From Aquilaria yunnanensis (lineage: Eukaryota; Streptophyta; Magnoliopsida; Malvales; Thymelaeaceae): 64,000 nucleotides of DNA. Location: assembly GCA_039654915.1 (NCBI GenBank), contig CM077600.1, positions 75,215,992 through 75,279,991 of the forward strand. Direction: 5' to 3'. The notes below the pieces were generated by a model that was not told the origin of the DNA, did not search any database, and saw only the letters and a program-made list of their open reading frames with translations. Position numbers and translations under genes: made by a program. Of this stretch, positions 47,213 through 59,117 are shown piece by piece. Position 1 is the stretch's first letter. Each line of letters starts with the position of its first letter.

Positions 47213-48650
47213 GGAGACCTTTGATCATCACCCAGCTTTGGTCACCTGCATACAAAAACATGGAAAATGGGTGTTAGGAAGACCCTTCAGTGTGTTCTGT
47301 GGGAGACCCCTCTAATGCTTAGGTTAATATTGTTGTAGTGTAAAGAAGTAAGGGAGAACTGAGAGAGACGCTCCCCATATATATAACCAGTTTGTGGGCT
47401 TAGTGGGCATGTGCCCTAGTTTTTATGTTTGATGGGCTTCATTAGGCCTTTATTCATAAATCAGGCCTAGGGCTCGATAACCTATTAATAGTTGGGTTAA
47501 TTCAAGATTTATCTACCAAAAAGCCCTTCCTCTTAGTGGATCTGGGATTAGAGGAGTCATCGTATTCTTATTAGTATATGAATTGAATACTCCTCTCTGG
47601 GGGTTCATTTGGATAGCCAGATTTACCTTTTAGCTAAGGATAATGCTTGTGTTGTATTCGGATGAGTTGCTTCTAGAGAGTGTTATAGCATTTGAGGACC
47701 CATGTGTCTTTTATTATCTAGTCCAAATCAAAGTTGCCTAACTGTCTAGCCTCATTGGCCAAAATAACCCTTTACGAGGGGGTTAGTGTTCTTCAAAAAA
47801 TCATCCTCGAAGGAGCAATAGATTGTAGTCTCCTCCATGCTTCAAATTTCAAGATTAGGCATCCATAAACTTCTTGGCTTAGACCTGGAAGGGTTCAGAA
47901 GAGCTAACGATACTTGATACTTTGTCGAGTATTCCCCCGATGGGTTAAGGCCTATGTAGGTGAGTGTAGGGCCCCTTGTGTAGTCCTTATGTATCATTAA
48001 TTAGCTCACTCAAAGGGGCTCACGTAGGGTATGCAACCGTAGATCCAGTATTGCAATTGGGGCCTCAGTTTTCATAGAATAAAGAACTCATGAAGTTGTT
48101 TTAGTCATTTATTAGAATGCGTGACCTTGTATCCATCTAAGGCTTTGAAAGACTTTCTTTTGTTCACGGTCTTGTAGAAAGTGAAATGTCCTTCCATCAA
48201 GTCTAGTCAAAGAATGCCTATTTTTTGTTTGGTGTGTAGTACTATTTTCTACTCTGCAGCCTCATTGGGGGCTGCTCTTTCATTGTGGATTCATTAGACC
48301 TTGTCATCCTCTTATAGCTGTAATGTGCTTTTCAGGAGTCTTTTTTTTTTGAAATAATATTGAATTCCCATTTAGTGATGTGTTTGATTGTCAAGAGATT
48401 TCTAAGCTCTTGTTCAAAATCTTTAATGAGTTCCTCGACCTTCTTGCTAGGCTTTCTACTTGGTGCATGGGATTCCATAGCTTATGGGGTCGTAGCTTTT
48501 GGAGCCTTACAATGTGCTTATAGGCGCTCACAGACCTTATGGTCTTTAGTATTGCCTAGCAGATGAGGGTTCACCATATGCAAAGCCATTGGTATTACCC
48601 TTTTCAACAGTGACCAAGGGCAATCTTTTTAAAGCCTTTCTTAAATCCTT
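47213..48650 (-). repeat. Old LTR and 3' region of a decayed gypsy element
   Basis: The part near 47260-47400 has the layout of the Tat LTRs (a GGAAGACCCTTCAGTGTGTT block, a CTAATGCTTAGGTTAATATT block like CTGACGCCCAAGTTAGTATT, then a TATATATAA element), but is far diverged. The integrase remnant at 48655 is on the same strand. Ends cannot be set. Confidence 0.45.
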
Positions 48651-48654
48651 CTTT

Positions 48655-49130
48655 GGGGTTTTTATGATAATGGTGGCTTAGTGACATCCAAATTGACAGA
48701 TGTTGTTCTTCCATAATAATTTAATGATTTGGGACGTAGTGGTGGAGGTGAGTGGCTTCGCTTCTACCTATGTAGTGAAATAGTGTACTACCACAAGGTA
48801 GAACTTGACCTACCCTGGAGCAGTGTAGAGTGCCCTAATCAAGTCTAGCCCCTATACAGAAAAAGGGCCAAGGGTCAACAGCTAGTGAGGCATTGGGTGA
48901 GGGCATCCTCTATATTCGTGCATTAAATAGGTAGGCATTGCATCGTTGAACAAGCTTTTTGGCATTAGCTCAAAATTTGGGCCAAAAGTAACCTTGTTGC
49001 AAAGTCTTTTAAGCCAAGGAATTAGCACCAATGTAGGCTCTATAGTCCCCAAGGTGAATTTCTCAGAGGATAGCCTGCCCTTACTGGGCTATGAGACATT
49101 ACTACATGATGTGGAACGTATGGTTGACAA
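48655..49130 (-). pseudogene. pol: Ancient gypsy integrase remnant
   Basis: Read leftwards: EIHLGDYRAYIGANSLA then KTLQQGYFWPKF (zinc-binding region; the CDKC pair is decayed), RMPSPNASLAVDPWPF, and after a frame change VKFYLVVVHYFTT*VEAKPL and IIKLLWKNNICQFGCH (core). The order and spacing match integrase of elements A and B. A stop replaces Trp in the core. No RT remains to the right. Confidence 0.8.
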
Positions 49131-50190
49131 ATTACTAGAATAGGAGGATCGAAAGAAGGCACAGAAGAATGGAGAAAATGGTCCTTATCATTTTAGTGCT
49201 TTATTTGTTTTGTAGTAATTTATTTCCTAGTCTTTTCAGGTTTCCTAGTTATCTTAGGATTTCTAGTCTTTTTAGGTTTCCAAGTTATCTTAGGATTCTT
49301 AGTCTTTTGGGTTTTCCATTACTATTAGGATTATGGCTTTATGCAACTTTATAAATAGAGTCTTAGCATCATGTTTTACAGTAGACTTGGGTAAAGAATC
49401 AATTACCCTTTTCCAAGAAAAAAATTTGAATTTTCTCTACCCCGAGCTCGACGAGTTTGACCTTTTTTTCTTACGTTAACTCACTACATCACTACAATTG
49501 GACACCTTTTTTTTTTCCCTTGATGATGTTGTTTATAGTGCTTGGGAGGGATCATGTAAAAAGGATGAATAAGATTCAATTTTCATATTGGAACCTACTT
49601 CATTTTTATTGTAGGCATTGGCCTTTAATTGTTGTCCTATATTCATCATCCTCCAGAGAGAAGTCTATGTTTGTCTAAGAGGGGCACGATCCCTCATTTC
49701 TTATGTCAGGCTGCTACAATTTATATGGTGTCATTTGCTGAGAGGTGTACAATACCTCTCTTGGCTGTTTCTTAGAGAAGCTGATTCTTAATGGTAGTAC
49801 ACAAGGGCTGTTTTGCCTTATTTGCTATATTACCATTTTATAAGCCATCATTAGACTTCTAGGATAACTTATCATTTTTTCTGGCCTTTCAATAACTTGA
49901 GCCCTTAGAGCTAGTTTACTCTCATCAGAACTTGTTTGGCATAGTACTGGCTCGTAGAGATTGTTGTCCCCATCATAGAGGTTTAAGTTAGGTGCCATCC
50001 AAGTCTCAACCTTTGTGGCTCAGTGCTTGCAGCCCTAGGGCCTATCTTCCTTTGTCTGTCATATGGCATTGTCAAAAGGGGTTTGCTTGCCAATTGTAAC
50101 TTAGACTAGGCTCTTATAATTGGAGAGGGGTCATTCCCTGATCATGTCACCTCATTCAGGGCCATTGGTTATTTTTTACAAGGTCAGCAT
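49131..50190. other. Unassigned, LTR-like stretch
   Basis: Near 49215-49400 repeated CTTAGGATT/TTCCTAGTC text and CTTTATAAATAGAG (TATA-like, near 49348) resemble the promoter part of a plant LTR. No ends, duplications or coding domain were found. Confidence 0.35.
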
Positions 50191-50194
50191 CCTT

Positions 50195-50765
50195 TCTTAT
50201 TATGTGAGTCCATCTAGGGTCTCTGTCTGTTATGGTTTTAGCCTTCATAAATTTTACCTCCCTTCTGATTGTTAGGCTTTTAGCCTTTGTAGGGTTAGCC
50301 TCCCATCTAATTATGTGGCCTCAAGGGGCCTTTGGCCATTAGACTTTTATCCTTCACAGGGTCAACCACCCATTTGATCAAGTAGCCTTGAGAGGCCTTT
50401 GGCTGTTACACTTTTAGGCCTCACAAGGTCAACCTCCCATCTGATTGTGTGACCTCGGGGGTTCTTTGGCTGTTAGGCTTTTAGCCTTCGTAGGGTCAGC
50501 CTCCCATTTGATCATGTGGCCTTGAGGGGCCTATGGCTATTAGGCTTCTAGCCTTCATTGGCTCAGCCTCGCTTCTGTCCATGTGGCCTTGAGGGACTTA
50601 TAGCTGTTAGGCTTTACCCTTCATAGGGTCAACCTCCCATCTAATCATGTGGCCTTGAGGGGTCTATGGCTGTTAGGTTTTTAGCCTTTATAGGGTTAGC
50701 CTCCTATCTGATCGTGTGGCCTTGAAGGGTATTTGGGTATGGCCTCGAGGGATTTCTGGGTGTAG
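50195..50765. repeat. Minisatellite of about 67 bp, eight or so units
   Basis: The unit holds TTAGGCTTTTAGCCTTCGTA, GGGTCAGCCTCCCATTTGAT and CATGTGGCCTTGAGGGGCCT. Units diverge by 10-25 per cent by eye. Each carries GGCTTTTAGCC, a small inverted repeat. Confidence 0.88.
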
Positions 50766-50809
50766 CCTTGAGGGCCATGGCCTTTATATGATTAAAGAGC
50801 CATCGTAGA

Positions 50810-51065
50810 CTATTTTTAGAGAAAGCATTGCTCTTTAAGTGATCGAGAAAGTTTTCACAGGCTTTTTAGAGAAGGCGATGACCTTAAAGTGATTAGTAAG
50901 CCTTTACACCTTTTTGGAGAAGGTGCTGGGCTTTTAGAGATTAGGAAGCTCGCATGGACTTTTTGGAGAAGGTGCTGACCTTTTAGAGGTTGTAAAGAGT
51001 GCATGGGCTTTTTGGAGAAGGTGCCAGCCTTTTAGAGATTAGAAAGCCTTCATGGGTTATGTGCC
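50810..51065. repeat. Minisatellite of about 49 bp, five or so units
   Basis: The unit holds CTTTTTGGAGAAGGTGCTGA and CCTTTTAGAGATTAGAAAGC. It follows the 67-bp array after about 45 bp and shares no obvious sequence with it. Confidence 0.82.
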
Positions 51066-52316
51066 ACTTCTATGAGTGTTTGGGTGTAGCCTCGAGGTGC
51101 TTTTATGATGATGACAGTAAGCTCTACTGATGAACCTGTGGGAGAGAATTTTGATGCACCAGTGGAGATGCAACCTATAAAAGTTATGGTAATGAAATAG
51201 TTTCACAGAGCCTTTAGCTTCAACTGTGGATAAGTATAACTAGGATGGTGTGTTTCAGGGTGTGGATAGTCCCTTAGCTTCATATTGAGGTATATGGTAT
51301 GTTTGAAATAGAGCATGCAATTATTGTTTCACTTGCCACTAGGAGAGTAACTGTAACTTTGCAATATATCAGTGGCATTGATATTGTTGTTTGGTTTGTT
51401 GTGACTATAGCATAAGTTGGCCTTGCGGTTACTTTAGATGCTAATACTGAACATGTTGGTATGTGACTAAGAATTTATACATAGGGAAAGCATTGAAGTT
51501 TGCTTGTTGGGCACCATTAACAGGATTTTGTAAAGAATGAAGAAGAACATGTTGCATTGAACACAAGACAACATTTTTGTGTCCTTAATCCAAGTTAGGG
51601 CTAGGCTACAGTTGACCTAATGCAGCATGTTGAGTGTTTGAAGCCCTAGAAAAAAAAAAGACATAAAATCGTATTGTAAGTTTCTTGTTGCTCTGTTACA
51701 TTGCTGACATAGTACCTTAGAAGTTCATTAACTGTATTTGACAATTGATTTGATCATCATGTGAGCGTGCCTGATCACCCTGAGACTTTGACTGCTCGAG
51801 GGCAAGTGTGTCATATCATGTGAGAGTGCTTGATTACTCCTATAGTGTTTCAATATGTGCCAAAACATGTGTATCAAATGATGATCACAATCATATGTAC
51901 ATCAAAGTAATGGTCATCTTTGCACTGGCGGATACGATCACATTTTTAATTAAAGTGTTATTTGTACCTTGAGGGAAAATGATTTTCCCTCCCATTATCA
52001 CATTGATGTTGAGATGGCATGGCCTGGTGGCCTAAATTTTTTATTTCACCTTTTGTGGATGTAGAAGTGCTCTTAAGCTCTTTGAGTAAGGGGGATCTGT
52101 AGCTATGCTACGAGGGGCCTTGGGCTCCTACATCTTTCAGATAAAACATTTCTCTACAAAAGAGCATGTTAAATATTCCCAATAACTTTCACACCAAATA
52201 TCCTTGCTCGTTGGCATGAGAAGCAATTCGTAACATAATCACACTTGCATACTGAGTTCACAAAATTTATTTATGAATGCATGCTTATATAAGAGCTCTT
52301 GGCATTTAATGCTTTG
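51066..52316. other. No recognisable feature
   Basis: 1.25 kb with stops in all frames and no repeat partner in the window. Confidence 0.4.
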
Positions 52317-53100
52317 TGATAGCCAAAGGGCTATTACCCTTTAGGCCCCCAAGCTTTGATGAGCACCACCATCAGTAAAGACGAGCATCACCCTTGGGGA
52401 ATAACAGGACTGACCTCGGGAACATGGTACACTACCACCTTCGGTAAGATAGCCTGACCAACTTCAGGAGAAGTAGACTCACCATCCTCGACAAGGGAAA
52501 ACATCCTCTGAAGAGAATCCTCTGTGCCCAGGAGCCTTTCGAATAACTAAAGCAACCTTGGCAAGAATCTCTCATATCCTAAAGAGGTCTCTTTCACCGA
52601 ATGGGTCTTATGGACATGACAAAAATGGTTAAAGAGCCTCTGACACAGAGACCTCGCACACGCCCCTGACACACAAGCCTCCCACGGCCCTGACTTATGG
52701 CTAGAACGGCCTATGGTCAGCTGAAGATCCCCATCCCCAAAGGTATGGACCGCATCTTGGCCGAACACATGTCATGATCTGAGCGGGCTGTGTCAAGTGG
52801 ACTTCTCCCAATGCCCTCTTATAAATACTTGGGCAACGACCTTGGTAAGGACACAGGCTGAACTCTTAAGAAGAACTCTTTCCACTCTTTTACACTCCAC
52901 TCTCTGCTCTCTACTTGCCAAATACTGACTTGGGCGTCGGAGGCTCCTTCCTCAGAAGCACATTCTGGGGAGCTCCTGACCCCTGTTCTTTTGAGTGTTT
53001 CAGGCAATCTCATGCCGGAAGTCTTCTCTCCCAACATCTCCAAACCGGAAGTCCCTCTTAGGCCTACCATGTCATACAACAAAGATGCTGCCAGGCATCA
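52317..53100 (+). mobile_element. Solo Tat-family LTR, opposite orientation to the others
   Basis: 784 bp from TGATAGCC to GGCATCA, the sense direction of this family. Flanks CTTTG (52312-52316) and CTCTG (53101-53105) are a 5-bp duplication with one change. TATA element CTTATAAATACTTGG lies near 52821-52835; the G-box position reads CACATG near 52765. Confidence 0.9.
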
Positions 53101-53350
53101 CTCTGTAACTCAAAGCATGCCTCACGTATGCATGTCCATGTAGTTGGCTACTAAATGTAGCATGAGAATTTATGTGGATTTTATTCACTCTCACTTTGGA
53201 CATATATTTGATTTATAAGTCTCATATGCACTAGCAATAATATGCTTAGCTTGTAAATTATTGTCTTCAAGAGATTCATATTGATGTATAGTGATATCAA
53301 TTTTATGCCTAGTCCATTCTTTTCTTGCACATGTCCATTAGCATCTTTTT

Positions 53351-54061
53351 TGTTAGTGTTGTGCCCAAAGCCAATCATGAGATGATTGTGTTTTGCACAT
53401 TAAGTTATGATATTTTATTGTGGCATTGTTCCAATAATTGTGTTTATTGTTTGTTTCTACTTAACGTAATCAAACATAATTATAACCCTAGAATAATGAT
53501 ATTCTTAAATGTCCTTGGTTTAGTATTATTGTGGAGCGGGTTGCAATAATACATAAAGACTAGCATATGTAGAGACTAATATGAAATATGTAGTCTACAT
53601 ATGGGTACAAGTTGGAGAACATGTGTACTGGATCGATCCATAAAGAAAACACTACATGGATCATTCTATGAGTGTCATAAGTGTTTTCTCATAGTGATCA
53701 TGGTGTATGTAGTCCTTTGACCTAAGATCATCAAGTTTCCCTACATGTAAGTGACATACTTTGATACTACTGTACGTTGCTCGTAACTAAGTGAACATAA
53801 AAGTGGTCATTGGGTAAGTCACATATCATGCGGAGGGATTTGTATGGTTAAGATGGAATTTGTCCGTCCTATATATTGGAGTGATATCTCTAGGCCCCTT
53901 AATAGAGTGAGACAAAGAAAATGTATGGCCATGCTCAGATGAGTTAATATACGATATCAATGTCATCAGTTAAGTTAGTCTACTTAGGAATCAAGAAACC
54001 ATAGATTGGGCTATACGAGAGTGACACATTCCATGTCTTGTGCTTGGTTTTGATATCTTAG
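53351..54061 (+). repeat. copia-1-family LTR, left part, cut by Tat element B
   Basis: Starts TGTTAGTG and follows 13254-13968 until GATATCTTAG, where element B begins. Its remainder should lie beyond the right edge of the window. Confidence 0.9.
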
Positions 54062-54592
54062 TGATGCCCGACGGTATTCTCATTGTATGACATATTGGCT
54101 TGGAGGAGAGACTTCTAGTAAGAAGGTGCCTGAAACACTCAGAAGAACAAGGTTAGGAGCTCCCCGGAGTGTATTTTCGGGGGAGGAGCCTCCGACGCCC
54201 AAGTTAGTATTTGTGAGAGTAAGGAACAGAGAGTGGGTTACCCTCGGAAGACGTTTTCCTTCATCGAGGGTGGTGGATTAATTTTCCCAAGGTTGGTAGG
54301 TTCGTAGATTCGAGGGTGGTGAAAGACACCATTTCTTGAAGTTGGTCATGTTACCTCACCGAGAGTGGTGTACGAGTGCTCCCCGAGGTCGGGGCTAGGC
54401 TTTAGCCGAGGGTGCGTTTTGGCTATCTAATTAGGAGACCTCGGGACTTGTTGCTCTTCGGTTATCAGGCAGTGTTCCCTCTGAGGATAGTGAGGGCACC
54501 CCTTCTCCGAAGTTGGTCGCACATATTCACCGAGGGTAGTGCTCAACAGGCCACTTTGGAGTTCTTTAAGGGTAATAGCCCTTTGGCTATCA
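54062..54592 (-). repeat. 3' LTR of Tat element B, with internal deletion
   Basis: 531 bp, TGATGCCC to GGCTATCA on the plus strand. Relative to the LTR of element A it lacks about 319 bp between two copies of AGAGTGG (15087-15093 and 15406-15412); the junction here is at 54230-54236. The lost part includes the TATA and CACGTG region. Confidence 0.9.
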
Positions 54593-55049
54593 CATGCCCC
54601 CTACAGGAAGCTGAAGTTGTGTCTTCGGCATTAAGCCTTTGCGAAACTGATGTGAAAATCTTTGTTGGAGGTGGCTGACGTCTGAGTCAGCGTAGCCGAA
54701 TTCTGACCGAGGTCACCTTCTTCGGAATGGGCATTATTTTTGGTTTAAGGTGCCTCCTTTGGCCGAAGGAGGATCTTTGACCGAACTCTCAATGTTTCCG
54801 AAGTAGTGTCTTCCCCTTCTGTGTTTTTAGATACCTGCCAGTGAATCGTCACATCTTCTGACCAAGTAGACGCTTCACTTCGGGTTAGACTTGCATAGGT
54901 CTGCCGGCTGTCAAAAAGTGTGCCCTTGTTTCTCACGTCAAGTGACACATGTCACAAGGTGACCGGCGAACGGTCACGTCTGTTACATCCGTTACGTCCC
55001 TTCACCTATGAAGGGTCATTATGGCAACGCTTCGCCAGCCTCCTTTGGT

Positions 55050-55059
55050 CTATATAAAC
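55050..55059 (+). promoter_or_regulatory. TATA box of the antisense gene (element B)
   Basis: CTATATAAAC, 243 bp before the ATG, as in element A. Confidence 0.65.
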
Positions 55060-55301
55060 CTTTCTCCCTTCAGATTTCTCCACACTTCTCTACTTTCACT
55101 CTCTTTTTCTCTTCGATTTCCTATTGCCTTTTTCCCTCTTTGGCGGTGGTGCTAGCGATGAAGAAATTTCAGACAAGATTGTGGTGGTTTCTGAGGTTAC
55201 TACCTTCGTTGTGAACTAGTTGGGTCTCCTTCCGAAGTGCCTTTTTTTGTTTTCAATTTTTCCCCCTTCTTCTTCCCAAGTTTAGGGTCTAGTTTCCGAA
55301 C

Positions 55302-57742
55302 ATGTCTTCCTTCCATATTGAAGCTCGTCCTGTTCCTGAGAGTTGGCTCCCGCTTAACTCTCATCCGAGCTGTGCCACTTCGGAAAAAGTGAAGAAGGGG
55401 TCAGCTAAATTTTTTCTCCCTTCTTATTCAGTCACCAAGCTACCTAGTCCTGGTATGCCCAACTATGCTCCTCATTTGGATGAGGTTACCGTCTTTAAGG
55501 CTCAACTGAAGGCGGGACTTTGGTATCCCCCTCCGAAGATGGTTTGTGACTTTTGCCAATTCCATGGCATAGCCATGAACCAACTTCCTTCGAACTCCTA
55601 CTCCTACTTTAATGCTTTTCTTTGCATGTGTGGTGTCTTTGGCATAAAGCCCCACTTTATCTTTTTTATGCAATACTACAAACTCCATACCATTTTGAAG
55701 GGCAGGTTTTATTTCTTGCTCCTTCGGGGATCCGGGAGCAAGAAATAGATGTTCATCTTCGGAACAAAGGATAGCTGGCAAGGGTAGCAGAGGAAGTTTT
55801 TTTTTCTGAAGGTGGATGAGCGATGGAAGGACATGTTGACCAAATGGGCTTTGGGGACTCTTGATACCGATGTAGTAGACCCGAGGAAGCTTTTAACCTT
55901 AGAGCTAGAGTCCCAATTTGAAGAATTTGACAACCGTATTCGGTCTGTCGGGGATTGGGACCCCATGGCCCTTCCTCATTCTTTATACCCTTTTCCCATC
56001 AGATAGAATTTCATGACCGAAGAGGTCCTTCGGGAACGTGGGGTAGTTAAGGGTCATGTAGCCGATGAAGGGATGCCGAAGCCCTCAGTTGGTGGGAAGA
56101 AAGCATGTTTGGTAAAGCTCTTTTGGGGTGAACTCACGTACTCGGCACTCCAAAAGAGTAAGATCCTTCCCAGATTTTGTCGTCTATACAATTATGTACT
56201 TACACTGATGTTCTTTTGTTTGCAGAGATGGGTGACAAGTCTGCTGCTTTTTACAAAAGTCTCTTCCTTGACCAAGCCGAGAAGGGGGAGCAGCAAAGGA
56301 AGATGGCAGTGCCTAAGAGGAAGAAGGCACCAGGTAGTGCTTCTTCAGTGATGAAGTCAAAGAAAATCAAGGAGGAATCCTTTCCCCATCCGCCTGAATG
56401 GGAAGTGGAGGTGTTGTATCAGACCCTCGTTTGTGCCGACCCACCTTCGGAACCGGCCATCAGTTCTACCCCTTTGAGTCCCAATTCGGCTGTCGAAGTG
56501 CTGGGGACCTCGGTTGGGGAACTTTCGGCCGAAGAGCTTGAGGAATGCCGAAGGAGGAAAGGCAAGGGTGTTCTTGTAGAGGTCTTCGATGTCAGTGACT
56601 CCGAGTGAAAAGATGCCAAACTCCCACCAGGTCTCCTCTATGAGTTTGGAATATTTGGTATTTTAGACCTTATATATGAATGGCTAAGGGATAACGTTCT
56701 AATGGAACTTCGGCGTGACTTTACAGGCAAAGGAGTGTAGGCTCCATGGGTGGAGGACCACGCTCAGAAGAGGGCTATTCGAGACTCCAAAATTCTGAGG
56801 GATAAGGTTCCAAGGTAGCCCTTCTGGACTTTTACAGAGGACATGGACTTGTTCTTTGAGGATAGCCAGAAGATGGCTCTTCAGATGGCGAAGGGCATTA
56901 TAACAAATCTCACGTTTCAGTCAATGACCGAGGAGTGCACAAACGAGGAGGTCCTCGCGCACGAGGATGAGTGAACAAACTGGCTAGGTGAACTTTAACC
57001 CTCTAGGACTTAGAAAATTTCTGAGCCTTTGTTGCCTTTTGGCCCTTATTTGGAATCCTACCCTTTCATAGCTGCTGGCATACAGTGGATACCTTCGGGC
57101 TTGGGCAGTTAAGCAGTCTTCCATTCGAAGTCGGTCAGAGGAGACCTTGGTCAAGTCCAAGAAACGTTTTGCTAGCTTAGTCGTCAAGTACAGTGAGCTT
57201 AATAAAATTGCGAAGGAAAAGCTGGCCAACCTTTGGTAGGAGGTGTTGAAGAGCCAGGGGGAGCTTATGGAAGACTTTTCTTTGGAGTTGTTCGACCTCG
57301 CCGCAAAGGTATTATCTCTGACCTCAGCAAATGAGGCTTTCCAAAATGAAAATGAGGATGCCGTTAAGGATCTTACGAAGATGCTGGGGCTCAACACTGA
57401 GCTTGCAGCCGAGGTCAAACATTTGAAGAAGGGGAAGAAGAAGAGGAAGAAGTTGGAGAAGGAGGTGAAGGTCTTGAAGAAGGAATGGAGGTCTTGAAGG
57501 CGGGGAAGGCCAAGTCGGATGGGGCGACAAAGTCCTTTACAAGTTTCCTGACCTTGATCTTTCCTTCCTGGAGGGTCTGTATATCCCCAAAGGGCCATCC
57601 TCGGAATGGTCAAAGGTAGAGTTCATCAATCTTCCAATCCTACCTCCTCCAGCTGCCGAGGTTAGTGCAGATGAAGATGATGAGGCTGGTGGTGACCAGA
57701 CCGAGGATGCGAAGGCCCCCGAAGGTGGTCAAGACCAGCAAT
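55302..57742 (+). pseudogene. Tat antisense gene, element B
   Basis: Starts MSSFHIEARPVPESW. Inferred exons 55302-56157, 56226-56987 and 57072-57742; introns of 68 and 84 bp with GT-AG ends. Exon 1 is 856 bp, the same as in element A, and ends in the same phase. The core block WYPPP...FCQFHGIAMNQLPSNSYSYFN is well kept. Exon 3 opens LLAYSGYLRAWAVKQSS and goes into a Lys/Glu-rich coiled coil, then an acidic tail ending EGGQDQQ. Stops (55746, about 55787, about 56004, 56606, about 56738, about 56816) make it a pseudogene. The intron boundaries are inference from sequence only. Confidence 0.8.
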
Positions 57743-57942
57743 AGAATCTTCCTTCTTTCCCTTTTCTCCCTTCTTTTTTTTTTCTTTGTAGTTCACTCCT
57801 TGTACTTTGTACTGAAGTGTCAATGAAATTTTTCTTTCTTTGAAATTTTGACTAAGTTCCTGATTGATCTTCATGTATTATTTTCATTCTTTGGTAGTTA
57901 ACTATCCTCGGTAGCAAGGGGTTTCACAACCATCTTTGGCAG

Positions 57943-58814
57943 TGATGCCCAGCAGCATCTTCGTTGTACGACATGGTAGGCCTGAGAGGGACTTTTGGTA
58001 TGGAGATGCTAGTAGAGGAGACTTCCGGTGTGAGGTTGCCTGAAATGCTCAAAAGAACAGGGGTTAGGAGGTCCCCGGAGTGTGTTTCCAGGGAATATGC
58101 CTCTGATGCCCAAGTTAGTATTTGGCAAATAAGGAGTAGTGATTGGAGTGTAAAGGGCAGAATTCTGTTAAGAGTTCAGCATGTCCCCTTACCAAGGTCA
58201 TTCCCCAAGTATTTATAGGAGGTCATTGGGAGAAGTCCGTTTGACATAGCACGCTCAGATCATGACACGTGTTCAGCTAGATGTGGTTCGTACATTCGGG
58301 GATGGGGATCTCCAGTTCGCCATAGGCTGTTTTGGCTAAAAGGCAGGGCCGTGGGAGGCCTGTGTGTTAGGGGCGTGTGTGAGGTTTCTATGTCAGAGAC
58401 TCCTTAACCATTTTTGTTGCCGACATGATCCCTTCGGCGAAAGAGACCCCTTTGGGATAAAAAAACCTCTTCGAGATATGAAAGCTTTTGACCGAGGTTG
58501 CCCCGATCATTCGGTATGCCCCTCGGCATAAAGGATCCCCTTCGGAGGTTGTTTTCCCCTACTGTGGATGGTGAGTGTACTCTTCCCGAAGTTGGCCAGG
58601 TTATCTTACCGAGGGTGGTGGCGCACCGCACTCCCGAGGTCAATCCTGTTATTCCTTGAGGGTGATGGTGGACTACCGAGGTTAGGGGGTCAAGGACTGC
58701 AGACCCTTTTTCCAAGGTTGGTGCTCTTCTTCTCCGAGGGTGATACTCATCTTTACCAAGGGTGGTGTTCGTCAGGGCTTGGGAGTTTGGAGGGTAATAG
58801 CCCTTTGTCTATCA
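57943..58814 (-). repeat. 3' LTR of the deletion derivative
   Basis: 872 bp; CACGTG at 58266-58271 and a leftward TATA element near 58208-58220. Confidence 0.88.
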
Positions 58815-59117
58815 CATGCCTCCATCCTGAAGCCGAAGTTGTAACTTCGGTGAGTAGAGTCTTTGGGAGCATTTTGTGGAGCTCGCTGTGAAAGCTAACA
58901 GTTTCTATAGATGTAACTTATTGGACGTCTTAAGCAGGGGAAGCTCATCGTGATCGTTAGAAGACGTTCGTCCTTAGGCAAGGAAGTGCCTCCTGTGCGT
59001 TGTTCAGTCGCTGGTTGAGTTTCCGGTGCGGATGAGGACTTCGGGAGTCCTTTGTCCTTAGAACGTCGGGTTTTAACGACAGCGACCTGGTGGTGATTTC
59101 CCACAGACGGGGCCAAA
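58815..59117 (-). other. Interior of the deletion derivative
   Basis: 58815-58925 matches the region next to the 3' LTR of element A (15643-15750, with CCGAAG and GTGAAAGC words). 58926-59117 matches the gag leader 24655-24837 (GGACTTCGGGAGTCC shared). The primer site on the minus strand reads TGGCCCCGTCTGTGGG (59099-59114). Confidence 0.82.

Noticed and set aside
49169..49354. Small hydrophobic ORF that looks like a membrane peptide
   Set aside because: It arises from TTTCCTAGT/CTTAGGATT repeats in LTR-like DNA and has no start context or conserved partner.
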